From NCBI RefSeq assembly GCF_000687475.1, contig NC_057318.1, forward strand, positions 6,200,001-6,264,000: DNA of 64,000 nucleotides, in the 5' to 3' direction. Both the position numbers and the translations under genes were made by a program. A model generated the notes under the pieces. That model did not search any database. It was not told the origin of the DNA and saw only the letters and a list, made by a program, of their open reading frames with translations. The number at the start of each line of letters is the position of its first letter. The stretch's first letter is position 1. The DNA is from Ustilaginoidea virens. Lineage: Eukaryota; Ascomycota; Sordariomycetes; Hypocreales; Clavicipitaceae. This document shows, in pieces, positions 11,753 to 22,490 of the stretch.

Positions 11753-12127
11753 CTAATCAGTGGTGATAACCACCACTCACAGGATAATTACATCCCGCAA
11801 AAAACGGTGCATTATAGATCAGCAAGATATTGATTTCGAAGAGGCAGTTGAGCTCTCTCGGCTATGCTAACTAGAGGGAGAACGATTTATAACCTCTCCT
11901 TCCCCTCGTTTATTATAAGGAAGAATAAGATATGCTGAATATTACGATATTTAAAGATACCCTTAGTATTTAGGAAGAACGATTTATGACCTCTTCCTAT
12001 TCTACCCCTTTCTTTCTTTTACTACTATGGTTAAAAGCCCCCCTTTAAATCTTGTACTCCTTGTAAGAGGGAATCTTGCATTCTTTGCAATACATCCCCC
12101 CCCCCTTCAAACCCTCTTCTCAATACT
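11753..12127 (+). promoter_or_regulatory. 5' leader of copy 3
   Basis: Starts with a degenerate palindrome (ACTAATCAGT) and the hairpin AGTGGT-GATA-ACCAC(C). A run of 10 C on this strand (12096-12105) precedes gag; the leaders of copies 2 and 7 have 8 and 11 G at the same place on their sense-opposite strand. No coding sequence. Confidence 0.6.
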
Positions 12128-15100
12128 ATAGCATCATCATAATAACCACGAGAGCTACCTGAGAGGATATAACGGTTCGCCTTACTTTTTGACAATAATT
12201 GGCCTAACGCAATAGAGCCTATCGACCCTAATAATGCCACGAATATACAGCTATACAACCGTATCGCCTTCCTTATAGATACCTATAAGGAAAACACCCA
12301 CTTAGATAATAACCTTTAGGAACAGTTCTGCGAAGATTATAGCGAGTAGACTAAAGCCTTATTCCGCCGTATTAACGTTCAGGTTTTACGGCAATTCCGC
12401 TCAATATTATGGGAACGCAGTATATATATTAGAGCATTGAGTTCCCTAACAACACTAACCCTACTTGAATGCCTTTAATAACAATAGAATCCATAATGGC
12501 CTTAAGAGGAAATAACCCGGCAACTTGCTCGCAGTATATTCCTATCCCGGCTTAACCCTAATAGGGAAGCCTTACTACCTATCGGTAATACTGAGTAAAA
12601 AATCTAAAGGCTTCAAAATACGCCCTTACACATACGCATAAGGCCCTTATTATTATTATCACGAGCCCCTATAATAATTATATTGCAATTCTCAAGGTCA
12701 CTATAAAAGCAGAGCCTTACTAGCTAGCTAGATGGCACAAGACTGTCTGCGACCTGTGAACTAATCTTAGTATAAATACTAGATTTTTCACCAAGTCCTA
12801 AGACTATACAAGTGCTATAAAGCAGGGCAAGTGTAAAGGCAAGGCAAATATAAGATAACCAGAAACGCAGGGAAGGTGGGAGTTAAGAGGCATATAGTGC
12901 ATTAACAGACTCGATTGTGCTGCCCTTCTACTATCTAGAAAGAAGGGGAAAAGCTATCCTATATATACACGAAGGAGGGGTGGGCCCAGGCATCCAAGGT
13001 AGCCAGTAAGAAAGCTCCCCGTAATGCTCGCTATGATACGTCAGCAACCCCGCTATATCCGACCTTTCCAACCACCCTAACCACCGCACTAGTAATTAGT
13101 CACCGCACTAGTAACTAACCACCACACTAGTGGACTAGCCACCACGCTAGTAGGCCACCACGCTAATTTAGCAATGCCACACCACGCTAGTAGGCCGCCA
13201 CCACGCTAGTAGGCAACCACGCTAATTTAGCAATGCCACACCTTTTTTAATAAGGCCTACCTTACTTGATATACAGTAAATAATCTACTGAAAATCCTAA
13301 GGTAAAAGGCAAAGGCCTAAGGTTGGTAAGACTACCGTAAGTCCAAGAGGCGGTATAAGGGCCAGAAGGTTAGTAGGCCAGTAGGGCATAAGGCCAGCAG
13401 CCTAGTAGGCTACTATAGGATTTTAACAAATTATACGAATACCCTCGCTAAGGCCCTCGCTACGGCACTTATAGACCCTGTTAACGCTAAAGGACTTCGC
13501 AATACTAATAGCACGATCATAGTTATAATAACCCATTATCCCCCCCTCTATATTGAAAAAGTCTTTTGCTTCTGCCCCTACTAAAGAAGAAAGGGGCCGG
13601 TCCCTACAACCAAAAGGGAAGACGCCTATTTACAATAGGCCGCTATTCCAAATAGGAGAGAGCTCCCGTCACTAATAACAATATACAACGGCCGAGGAAT
13701 ATAGCCCATAAGACTAACCCGATGAAATATATCGCCCTAGGGATTATACCCCTAGCCGGGCTAGCCGAGGCGGCTACCTTAATACCCCTCGAGGTTATAA
13801 TATACCTAATAGAGCTCGGGTTATAGGCACTAATAATATGCTTCCTTCAATAGAGGACCCTAATAATAATACCCTCCAAGCCACCGCCCGTAATACCAGA
13901 TATTAGGCCTAAATGCCTCATCCGACAATGCTAAAAACAGGCACGGCACCCGGCCCTTCCCGTCAATATCGGCCTACTTAGGCCGATAAACGGATGGTTT
14001 TAATAGGAGTACTAGTAAACCCAGACCGACCCGGGTTATAGGATAACCCAGCAAGAGATTCTACCAGCCTACTATAAGGCTACCGATAAGCCGTTCTAAA
14101 ATACCCTCCGGAATACCCCTAAGAAGATTATATCTAATAAGGGTTCAGCCAAAAAGATCATTCCCAAACCAGGTTTAATGATATATCGAAGAAGATATCT
14201 AACCTCTTATGCAGCTATCGTACAGAGGATAGATATAGCGGTAAAATAGATGATTTCTTTATACTAAAGATTATATCTTTTAAGAGTAAGTGCCGCCTAT
14301 TAGGATTACCCGATAATGCATTTACTAGAGCCTTCCAAATTATACTTATCGGCGATGCTAAGACCTATTACTTTAATAATATTGAATGTATTTACAATAC
14401 CCTCACTTTTAATAATATAGTCCGCAAAATCAAAAGCCATTTCGAAAATAAGAGCATAAAGCAATTCTATTTGCACTATTAGAATAAAATAACGCTCTAA
14501 TTAACTATCGCGAAATATCCTGATAAATTAAAGTTAGAATGCCTTAATATCCTACTGGAAGAACTTTAACGCCTACATTATGGTCTTTTCCCCCCTTTAT
14601 AGCTGATATAGAGCTTCACTAACAAGTCCTTAATGCTATAAGGGATACCCCTGAGTGTAGCCAGGCCCTATATCGTCATGCCCCTACATTTGAAGGCCTC
14701 GCCACTAACCTACAGCGATCCCTTTCTATCTACGAGACTACCCATATAACTTAATAGCATCATTTCCTTTAATAGCAGCCTTAATAACACCAGGATATTG
14801 AAGATATTAATGATAATATAGCATTATTCATAGATCGTAGATATAGTCAATCCTATAACCGGTATTAACGCCCCTAATAATACAGACCCCCTTAACGGCA
14901 ACAATAGAATCGCACCTTTCTAGCTAGGCCCTATTAAAGAAGATACTTCATTTGCAATAAAATAAGGTATTAGTCATCTAATTACTCTACTAAAGAGCAA
15001 TAAGAATTAAAAGACTAATAGATAAAAAACCGATCCCACTATACTACCCCTAATAATAAGAAATTCTATATTTTCTTATAGGAATACAAAAAGCCCGGCC

Positions 15101-15338
15101 CCTAAGGCCTTAAAGAAGAAGATATAGAAGCTAACCTTAACGATATTATCGGTAATATCGAGGTAATAATAGTAAGGGATACAAACTAGGATATAAAGAA
15201 TACTACTATACCACAGATTACAGCCACGTAGTATTTCCTAGCCCCTAGGCAAACAGAAACATCACCTTCTTTATCTATCGAAATATTATAAGCCCTACAG
15301 GATGAATTATGCTAATATGCCTTCTTACAGATTAACCC
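12128..15338 (+). pseudogene. gag of copy 3, split by a solo LTR
   Basis: The start codon is ATA (12128-12130) where copy 7 has ATG. The frame then follows a fungal copia-type Gag, interrupted at 12681-13428 by a solo LTR with its TSD. Near 14943-14985 lie the remains of the zinc knuckle: the first Cys reads Tyr, the second Cys is kept, Trp has become a stop and His has become Tyr, all C-to-T or G-to-A changes. Gag would coat the element RNA in virus-like particles. This copy cannot be translated. Confidence 0.78.
12681..13428 (-). repeat. Solo LTR of the C1 copia family, inverse orientation
   Basis: About 748 bp, TATTGCAATTC...GGATTTTAACA on this strand, matching both LTRs of element C1. 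It is flanked by a perfect 5-bp TSD AATTA (12676-12680 and 13429-13433), which proves a separate insertion followed by LTR-LTR recombination. It has an internal array of units of about 18 bp (CACCACGCTAGTAGGC type, about 13078-13232). Confidence 0.93.
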
Positions 15339-16103
15339 TGTTAAAATCCTATAGTAGCCTACTAGGCTGCTGGCCTAATGCCCTACTGGCCTACTAACCT
15401 TCTGACCATTATACCGCCTCTTGGACTCATGGTAGTTTTACCTTATGCCTTTGCCTTTTACCTTAAGAATTTTCAGTGGATTATTTACTGTATATCAAGT
15501 AAGGTAGGCTTTAAGGTAGGTCTTGTTAAAAAGGTGTGGCATTGCTAAATTAGCGTGGTGGGCCTACTAGCGTGGTGGCGGCCTACTAGTGTGGTGGCTA
15601 GTCCACTAGTGTGGTGGGTAGTCACTAGCGTGGTGGCTAGTCACTAGTGCGGTAACTAATTACTAGTGCGGTAACTAATTACTAGTGCAGTGGTTAGGGT
15701 GGTCAAAAAGGCCCGATATAGTGGGGCTGCTGACGTATTGTATACGTGGCAAGTGAGCATTACAGGGAGCCTTCTTACTGGCTACCCTGAATGCCTGGGC
15801 CCACCCCTCCTTCGTGTATATATAGGATAGCTTTCCCCCTTCTTTCTAGATAGTTGAAGGGTAGCACAATCGAACCTGTTAATGCACTATATGCCTCTTA
15901 ACTTCCACCTTCCCTGCGTTTCTAGTTATCTTATATTTGCCTTGCCTTTACACTTGCCTTGCTTTATAGCACTTGTATAGTCTTAGGACTTAGTGAAGAA
16001 TCTAGTATTTATACTAAGATTAAGTCACAGGTCGCAGACAGTCTCGTGCAATATAGCTAGCTAGTAAGGCTTTGCTTTTATAGTGACCTTGAGAATTGCA
16101 ATA
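15339..16103 (+). repeat. Solo LTR of the C1 copia family, direct orientation
   Basis: About 765 bp, TGTTAAAATCC...GAATTGCAATA, with a perfect TSD AACCC (15334-15338 and 16104-16108). It sits at the gag-protease border of copy 3. Removing it restores the sequence order seen in copy 5 near 40276. The repeat array of about 18-bp units lies at about 15545-15705. Confidence 0.93.
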
Positions 16104-16115
16104 AACCCCTTCTGA

Positions 16116-16469
16116 ATGCCCTTATCCGAGTATAATTCTGCCTTTCTAGAAGAAGAATATTACGGTAACTACACCTTCTATAGAATCCTACTGGATACTA
16201 GCGCCTCCGGCCTATCAATAGCAGGCCTAGGTCAAATAAAGGCCCTAATAAGATTGATAAAGACCTTAACTATTAAGGCAACTAATAAGAAGCATATAGT
16301 AAACTTCGGCGCTAGCTCTACCACATCCTCTAGTATACTAAATATCCCGACGATATTTGGCAACATCCCCTTCTACATTCTTGATAGTAATACCCCCTTC
16401 TTATATTCTATTACGGATATAGATAGAATAGGCGTAAAGCTTAATAATATTGATAACCTATTAATCTAA
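16116..16469 (+). pseudogene. Aspartic protease of copy 3, frame still open
   Basis: A 117-codon open stretch covers the retroviral-type protease of the polyprotein. The active-site block reads L-L-D-T-S-A-S-G: the Asp is kept but the Gly of DTG is Ser, a G-to-A change. The Met at the start is internal to the polyprotein, not a true start. In an active element this enzyme would cut Gag-Pol into its parts. Here the altered motif and the stops on both sides make function very unlikely. Confidence 0.78.
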
Positions 16470-16499
16470 AGGGATACTAAGGTTCCAATTATCAGGAAA

Positions 16500-17760
16500 T
16501 AGGGACATCCATAGTAGACTCTTAATACCATAGATACTACAGCCTTCTATCTATCGTTATAGGAAATCCATTAACTATATTATCGATTTAGGCACCCCTC
16601 TATTAATAGGCTCTCCAAATTGCTTTAATAGGCTAATGTCACGGGCTCGGGCTATGCCCGCGCCACAATGTGGCTAGGACACGGGCTGCGCCCGCGTCTA
16701 GCCTAAGAAGGGCAACAGACGGAGCCACGGGACTATACTAGGACTCTGATACGTGTCATGACCGGGATATAAATAGACTAGATAGAAGGTTCCTACTTGG
16801 ATCCTTTTCCCTTCCTCTTTAGCCTATTTAATACATATTATTGACGCCTATTCGCAGCCGCCCTAGGGCCAGTCCTTCACAGCTAATTATAATAATATTA
16901 ACCGCAACATCATCGAGAGCATTACCTATATATACCATTAATACTAAATAAACGCAAAGGCACCTAGCCGATTTAAATTCACCCTTAAGGATAATAATAC
17001 CTATCAATTTAACTATAAAATTATCGTTAATATCCTTTATATTAATAATCGGCCGGTATTACACATTGTGGATGCCACAATAAGTTTCCAGGCAGCTAGG
17101 TTCCTTAACCTATAGAGACAGAAGGCCTAAGACGTTTAGAATACCCTTAAGGAATACTAGATCGATACCTACCTTAGCCCGCCGGACTAGATAGTTTATA
17201 ATGCTGGACCCAACTTCGCCTCTGCCGAATTCCGTCATAATGCCCGGCTTTTATCTATTAATATTGATAAAATCCCTATAGAAGCCCATAATAGTATTAG
17301 TAAAATCGAAAGATATTACGCCCTATTACGCCGAGCCTATACTATTATTAATAACGAAGTAGGCGACCTAATAATAAAGGAATAAAAGTTACAGCTTGCT
17401 ATAAAGGCTGTTAATGATTCCGCTAGACCTAACGGTCTAGTGCCTACGTTATTAGTCTTTAGAGTATATCTTCGACTTATGGATAATTCACCCCCTAGCT
17501 TACTAGTATTATAATGTGCCTTAATATTACGAAAGGCCACTAATAAAGCTAGGAAATGCCTCGTAAAGCGCCAGGTCTATAATACCCTCGCCTAATAGAA
17601 CGGCCTAGATACGCAGCCTATCCACCGACTACCCCTATAGTTAGATATATAGGTATAGAGAGAAAAGGGTGGATAGTATGGGCCATACCGGCTAATCAGC
17701 CTTAATAGTAAGACCTATATCATACAGATGCTATATAGCCCGGTTAAGTTCCGGTCAATA
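16500..17760 (+). pseudogene. Integrase of copy 3, split by a 245-bp solo LTR
   Basis: Follows the protease. Blocks seen are HIVDATISF with the first catalytic Asp (about 17065-17090), V-Y-N-A-G where other copies keep the second Asp (about 17190-17205, Asp changed to Asn), and K-I-E-R-Y-Y with the Glu kept (about 17308-17325). The C-terminal part includes ARKCLVKRQVYNTLA. A solo LTR interrupts the frame at 16637-16881. Several stops exclude activity. A linker with repeated Ile-Pro-Ile-Ile-Ala units (about 17870-17990) follows before RT. Confidence 0.78.
16637..16881 (+). repeat. 245-bp solo LTR of a different family, little mutated
   Basis: TGTCACGGGC...CCTTCACA with a perfect 5-bp TSD GCTAA (16632-16636 and 16882-16886). 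It carries CGGGCTCGGGCTATGCCCGC, a TATA-like ATATAAATAG (about 16766-16776) and a pyrimidine tract. It keeps many CpA and CpG dinucleotides, unlike its host. No internal region of this family is in the window. Confidence 0.88.
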
Positions 17761-18060
17761 GTCGTTAAGCTATATAATTACGATTCTAACGATACTAAAG
17801 ATATTATCTATACCGAAGGCCTGGACCGCCCCGGCCGGATAGAAGTCAGGATACCGGCTGCAGCCGCACCTCTAACCCCAATAATACCTACAGCCGAGAT
17901 ATTATCGACGATACCTATAATCGCAATATTATCGATAATACCTATAATCGCTATATTATTAATAAAACCTGCAGTCGCAACATCATTAACACCTACAACC
18001 GGGATATATCCATCGCCAGCCACTAGGTCTAATTAAGCCAGGCAACTATTACTATTACCA

Positions 18061-19797
18061 GCAAGGGTGGTATCTAATGTTATAATTAATAAGGACCAAA
18101 AAGAAGCTCTTATTAATACTATAGCTTTTAATACTATTATTAATATCTCTTTCCTTACCGCAAAAGAGTAAGCCGACCTACAGCTTACTAGCTAATTATA
18201 CTAGGAAGGGAAGATCACCACCCCTAGAGCCCCTTTTAAGCAGTCTAACCGTATAGAGATAGAAGTACTGTAAGCCCATAATATATTTAGATTCGTCACC
18301 TTTAATATCAGTCAATATAGAGCCCAACGCCTATTCAACTTACGTATAGTACGGGAAATTAAAGGCAAAGGTACGGATGCCCTATATGAGAAGTCTAGGC
18401 TTATAATATAAGGTTATAGTAATAACGAGAAGCAATTAATATTAACTCAATCCCCTATAATTCAACAGGCAAATCAATAGCTACTAATATTAATAGCTCC
18501 ATCACTATAGCGGTCTCACGGCCTATTCCTCTAGATACATAATATCACACAGGCTTATGTGCAGTCATCCACCACCCTTAATAGATTGATTATCGCCAAG
18601 CTACCTAAGCAGATAGCGTATTAATACCCTGATAATACAATTATAGAAATAGTAAAGCCACTATCCGGAATAGCTAAAGTAGGCACCCACTGGTGGGCAA
18701 CATACTTCCGGCACTATCGTAAGAAGTTAGGCATAACTACTTCAACCTATAACCCCTATTTATTAATATCCGACGATACTAGCGATGCCATATGCTTCGG
18801 TATCGTAGGTATATAGACTAACGATACCCTTAGATTAAGTAATAATGCCTTCTTCTAATGGGAGGAATTAGAGCTTACTAAGGCAGGCTTTAACGCAAAG
18901 CCCAAAACGAGGCTATCGCCAACTATGCCCCTAATATTCAATAGGTGCATCCTAACAGCTAACAATAATAGTATAACCTTATGCCAGAAAGGGCAAAATA
19001 AAAAGATTACGACTATTGATAAGAATACGCCTACAGCCCAGCATAATTATATCGAATAACGCACTTATGGCGCTTATATAGCTACGGTCTGCTAGCCCGA
19101 GGCCTCTTTTGACCTGTCTATCGCAGTATAATACTAGCAACCTGACCCTAAGGATATCGCGAGATTAAATAAGCGCCTCCAATAGCAGCGTGATAACCAG
19201 GATCGTAGCTTATAGTACATCAATCTAGCCCTTACTATAGCCAAACTCTTTGTATTTATTGACGGATCCTTTGCTAATAATAAAGATTTAAGCTCCTAGA
19301 TTAGATATATTATTATACTAAGGAATAAAGAAGAGGATAACCCTATAGATAACGCCTTCCTACTAACCAGTAATATCATTACTTACAGCTCTATAAAGAG
19401 TAAGCGTATAACGCGTAGCGCACTCGCTTTAGAGCTGTATAGCATGGTATAAGGGGTCGATATTGCATATGCAATAGGCACGACCCTTAATATAATTACC
19501 AGCAGGCTAGAATTGCCGAAGATCCCTACCGTTATATATATAGACTCGTTTTCACTATACGAATGCCTTATCAAGCTGGGTATTACTAAAGAAAAGAGGC
19601 TCATAATAGATATTATGGCCTTACGATAGTTATATAAGCGCCGGGAGATATATAAGATCTATTAGATTAATGGGAATAATAATCTCGCCGACGCAATAAC
19701 TAAGGGAACGCCTAATAAAGCCCTTAAGACCTTCATCGACTAAAATAAGGCTATTATACGTGTGGAAGGGTGGGTAAAAAGGCCGGTCAATATCTGA
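18061..19797 (+). pseudogene. RT-RNase H of copy 3, decayed
   Basis: RT about 18061-19320, then RNase H to the TGA at 19795-19797. The catalytic QTDD reads stop-T-N-D near 18814-18825. Codons that are CAG in copy 5 (Arg-Gln-Ser of the RNase H end) are TAG here (about 19627). RNase H keeps readable SALALELYSM and LYECLIKLG blocks. Not functional. Confidence 0.85.
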
Positions 19798-20087
19798 CTG
19801 CATTTGGAAGGTATTAGTGATATCATAGGTGGCAAGTGTGTGGATTTTCCTATATTCAATGTTGTATTCAATACTGCTTTTACTGTGTTTACTGCTGCCC
19901 CTTTTTGCCCCTTTGTTTTAGCTGCGATATTCAATATACCGGCTATACGGTATGATGCCGGCCGCGCGGCGCGATAACGTTATCGCCGGCATAACCTGCC
20001 GAGACCGCGCCGCACTTTTCTTTCTATATATGCGCCTTACATCCTAGCGATTCCGATGTTTGCTTCTATAAAAAGAGAAGCTGCCAG

Positions 20088-20185
20088 TATCGGAATCGCT
20101 ATCGCAAGGTGCCCAATTAGGCACCAATTGGGCACATTGCGACGGATGTGCCGCGCACACCCGATGCGCACGATATGGCCACTTT
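20088..20185 (+). repeat. 3' LTR of copy 3, first 98 bp only
   Basis: Starts TATCGG (mutated TGTCGG) and stops at CCACTTT, where copy 4 starts in opposite orientation. It shows an expanded palindrome centre (GGTGCCCAATTAGGCACCAATTGGGCAC-like). Confidence 0.85.
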
Positions 20186-20526
20186 TGTTGATATAAACTC
20201 GGGGTACCCAGTTATACGTAGGGTCGCGCGCGTGGTATCAAGTACCGGGAGGTCACCAAGTAAAGGATTTATTGGCTTTACTAATGACTGAATATCTAAA
20301 AGGAAAGAAAGGAAGCAAAAGAGGGTAATTACACGATGTGGCCTTTTTGTGCGTGTGCCGTTGTCATGTGCATCGGCGCAGTCGGGCCGGGCTGCCCGCG
20401 TGCCCTACCGGGCTCAGGGGTAAAGGGGCAAAAGGGGCTAAAGTGGCCACATCGTGCGCATCGGGTATGCGCGGCATATCCATCGCAATATGCCTAATTG
20501 GGCACCTTGCGATAGCGATTCCAATA
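20186..20526 (-). repeat. 3' LTR of copy 4
   Basis: A 341-bp family A LTR in inverse orientation, from TGTTGATATAAAC to CCAATA (mutated CCGACA), inserted in the 3' LTR of copy 3. Confidence 0.88.
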
Positions 20527-21635
20527 CTGGCAGCTTCTCTTTTTATAGAAGCAAACATCGGAATCGCTAGGATGTAAGGCGCACATATAGAAAGAAAAGT
20601 GCGGCGCGGTCTCGGCAGGTTATGCCGACGATAATGCTATCGCGCCGCGCGGCCGGCATCATACCGTATAGCCGGTATAAATATCGCAGCCAAAACAAAG
20701 GGGCAAAAAAGGGGCAGCAGTAAATGCAGTAAAAATAACATAATATTGAACATAGGAAAAACCACACACTTGCCACCTATAATATCACTAATTATAGCCA
20801 AATGCAGTCAGACATTGACTGGCCTCTTTACCCACCCTTCTATACGTATAATAGCCTGATTTCGGTCGATAAAGGTTTTAAGGGCTTTATTAGGCGTTCC
20901 CTTAGTTATTACGTTAGTAAGATTATTATTCCTATTGATCTAATGGATCTTATATATCTCCCGGCGCTCGTATGACTATCGTAGGGCTATAATATCTATT
21001 ATGAGCCTCTTTTCCTTGGTAGTGCCTAGCTTAATAAGGCATTCGTATAACGAAAACGAATCCGTATATATAACTATAGGGATCTTCGGCAATCCCAGCC
21101 TACTGGTAATTATATTGAGGGTCGTGCCTATCGCATATGCGATATCGACCCCTTGTACCATACTATACAGCTCCGAAGCGAGTGCGCTGCGTATTATACG
21201 CTTACTTTTTGTAGAGCTGTAAGTAACGATATTACCGGTCAGTAGGAAGGTATTGGCGTTATCCGTAGGATTGTCCTCTTTATTCCCTAGCACAATAATA
21301 TAGCCAATCTAGGAGCTCAAATCTTTGTTGTTAGCAAAGGATCCATCAATAAATACAAAGAGTTTGGCTATAGTAAGGGTTAGATTAATGTACCGTAGGC
21401 CGCGATCCTGGTTATCACGCTGCTATTGAAGGCGCTTATTCAACCTCGCGATATCCTTAGGGCCAGGTTGCTAGTATTGTGCCGCGGCAGATAGGTCAAA
21501 AGAGGCCTTAGGCTAGCAGACCATAGCCATATAAGCGCCACGAGCGCATTATTCGATATAATTACGCTAGGCTGTAGGCGCATTCTTATCAATAGTCGTA
21601 ATCTTCTTACTTTGACCTTTCTAGCATAAGGTTAT

Positions 21636-22370
21636 TATTGCAATTCTCAAGGTTACTATAAAAGCAGAGCCTTACTAGCTAGCTAGATGGCACGAGACTG
21701 TCTGCGACCTGTGAACTAATCTTAGTATAATACTAGATTTTTCACTAAGTCCTAAGACTATACAAGTGCTATAAAGCAGGGCAAGTGTAAAGGCAAGGCA
21801 AATATAAGATAACCAGAAAACGCAGGGAAGGTAAGAAGTTAAGAGGCATATAGTGCATTAACAGACTCGATTGTGCTACCCTTCTACTATCTAGAAAGAA
21901 GGGGGAAAGCTATCCTATATATACACGAAGGAGGGGTGGGCCCAGGCATCCAGGTAGCCAGTAAGAAAGCTCCCCGTAATACTCGCTATGCCACGTATAT
22001 AATACGTCAGCAGCCCCACTATATCCAGCCTTTCCAACCACCCTAACCACCGCACTAGTAATTAGCCACCACGCTAGTGACTAACCACCACGCTAGTGAC
22101 TACCCACCACACTAGTGGACTAGCCACCACACTAGTAGGCCGCCACCACACTAGTAGGCCCACCACGCTAATTTAGCAATGCCACACCTTTTTTAATAAG
22201 GCCTACCTTACTTGATATACAGTAAATAATCCACTGAAAATCCTAAGGTAAAAGGCAAAGGCCTAAGGTAAGACTACCATAAGTCAAAGAGGCGGTATAA
22301 GGGACAGAAGGTCAGTAAGCCAGCAGAGCATTAGGCCAGCAGCCTAATAGGCTACTATAGGATTTTAACA
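21636..22370 (-). repeat. 3' LTR of C1
   Basis: 735 bp, TATTGCAATTC...GATTTTAACA on this strand. Closely matches the other C1 LTR. It contains a tandem array of about seven units of 18-20 bp (about 22045-22181). Confidence 0.93.
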
Positions 22371-22490
22371 CCCCCTCTAATTAGCTACTATAGTAGCAAG
22401 CTAATTGTGTAAAGGATAATGAAAGAAAATGCATTAAAAGTGCTAAGGAAAAACATAAGAAAAACCTTAGTAAAAGTGAGTTAGTATAAG

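Larger units (their letters stand above)
11434..20185 (+). mobile_element. Copy 3: family A copia element carrying three solo LTRs, cut by copy 4
   Basis: Contains a 5'-truncated 5' LTR, leader, gag, protease, integrase, RT, RNase H, 3' UTR and the first 98 bp of the 3' LTR. There copy 4 entered in inverse orientation (TSD candidate ACTTT, 20181-20185). After subtracting the three solo LTRs and their TSDs about 7 kb remains, as in the other A copies. In this window it is the oldest layer of the right-hand nest. The rest of its 3' LTR must lie to the right of the window. Confidence 0.88.

Noticed and set aside
13078..13232. Tandem ~18-bp units with spacer-like differences, reminiscent of a CRISPR array
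   Set aside because: Units are short, imperfect and without unique spacers. They sit inside a eukaryotic LTR.
20338..20577. Recurrent small open frames starting MAFLCVC...GRAGLPACPTGLRG, and their antisense partners, at many places (for example 31539-31748, 43918-44157, 62040-62249)
   Set aside because: They lie wholly inside the A/B LTRs, run on both strands of the same GC-rich LTR core, and change with LTR mutations. They are not genes.
21001..21222. Repeated hydrophobic open frames MSLFSLVVPSLIRHSY... opposite RNase H
   Set aside because: They are exact antisense of the conserved RNase H block (SELYSM to LYECLIKLG) and recur only because that domain recurs.
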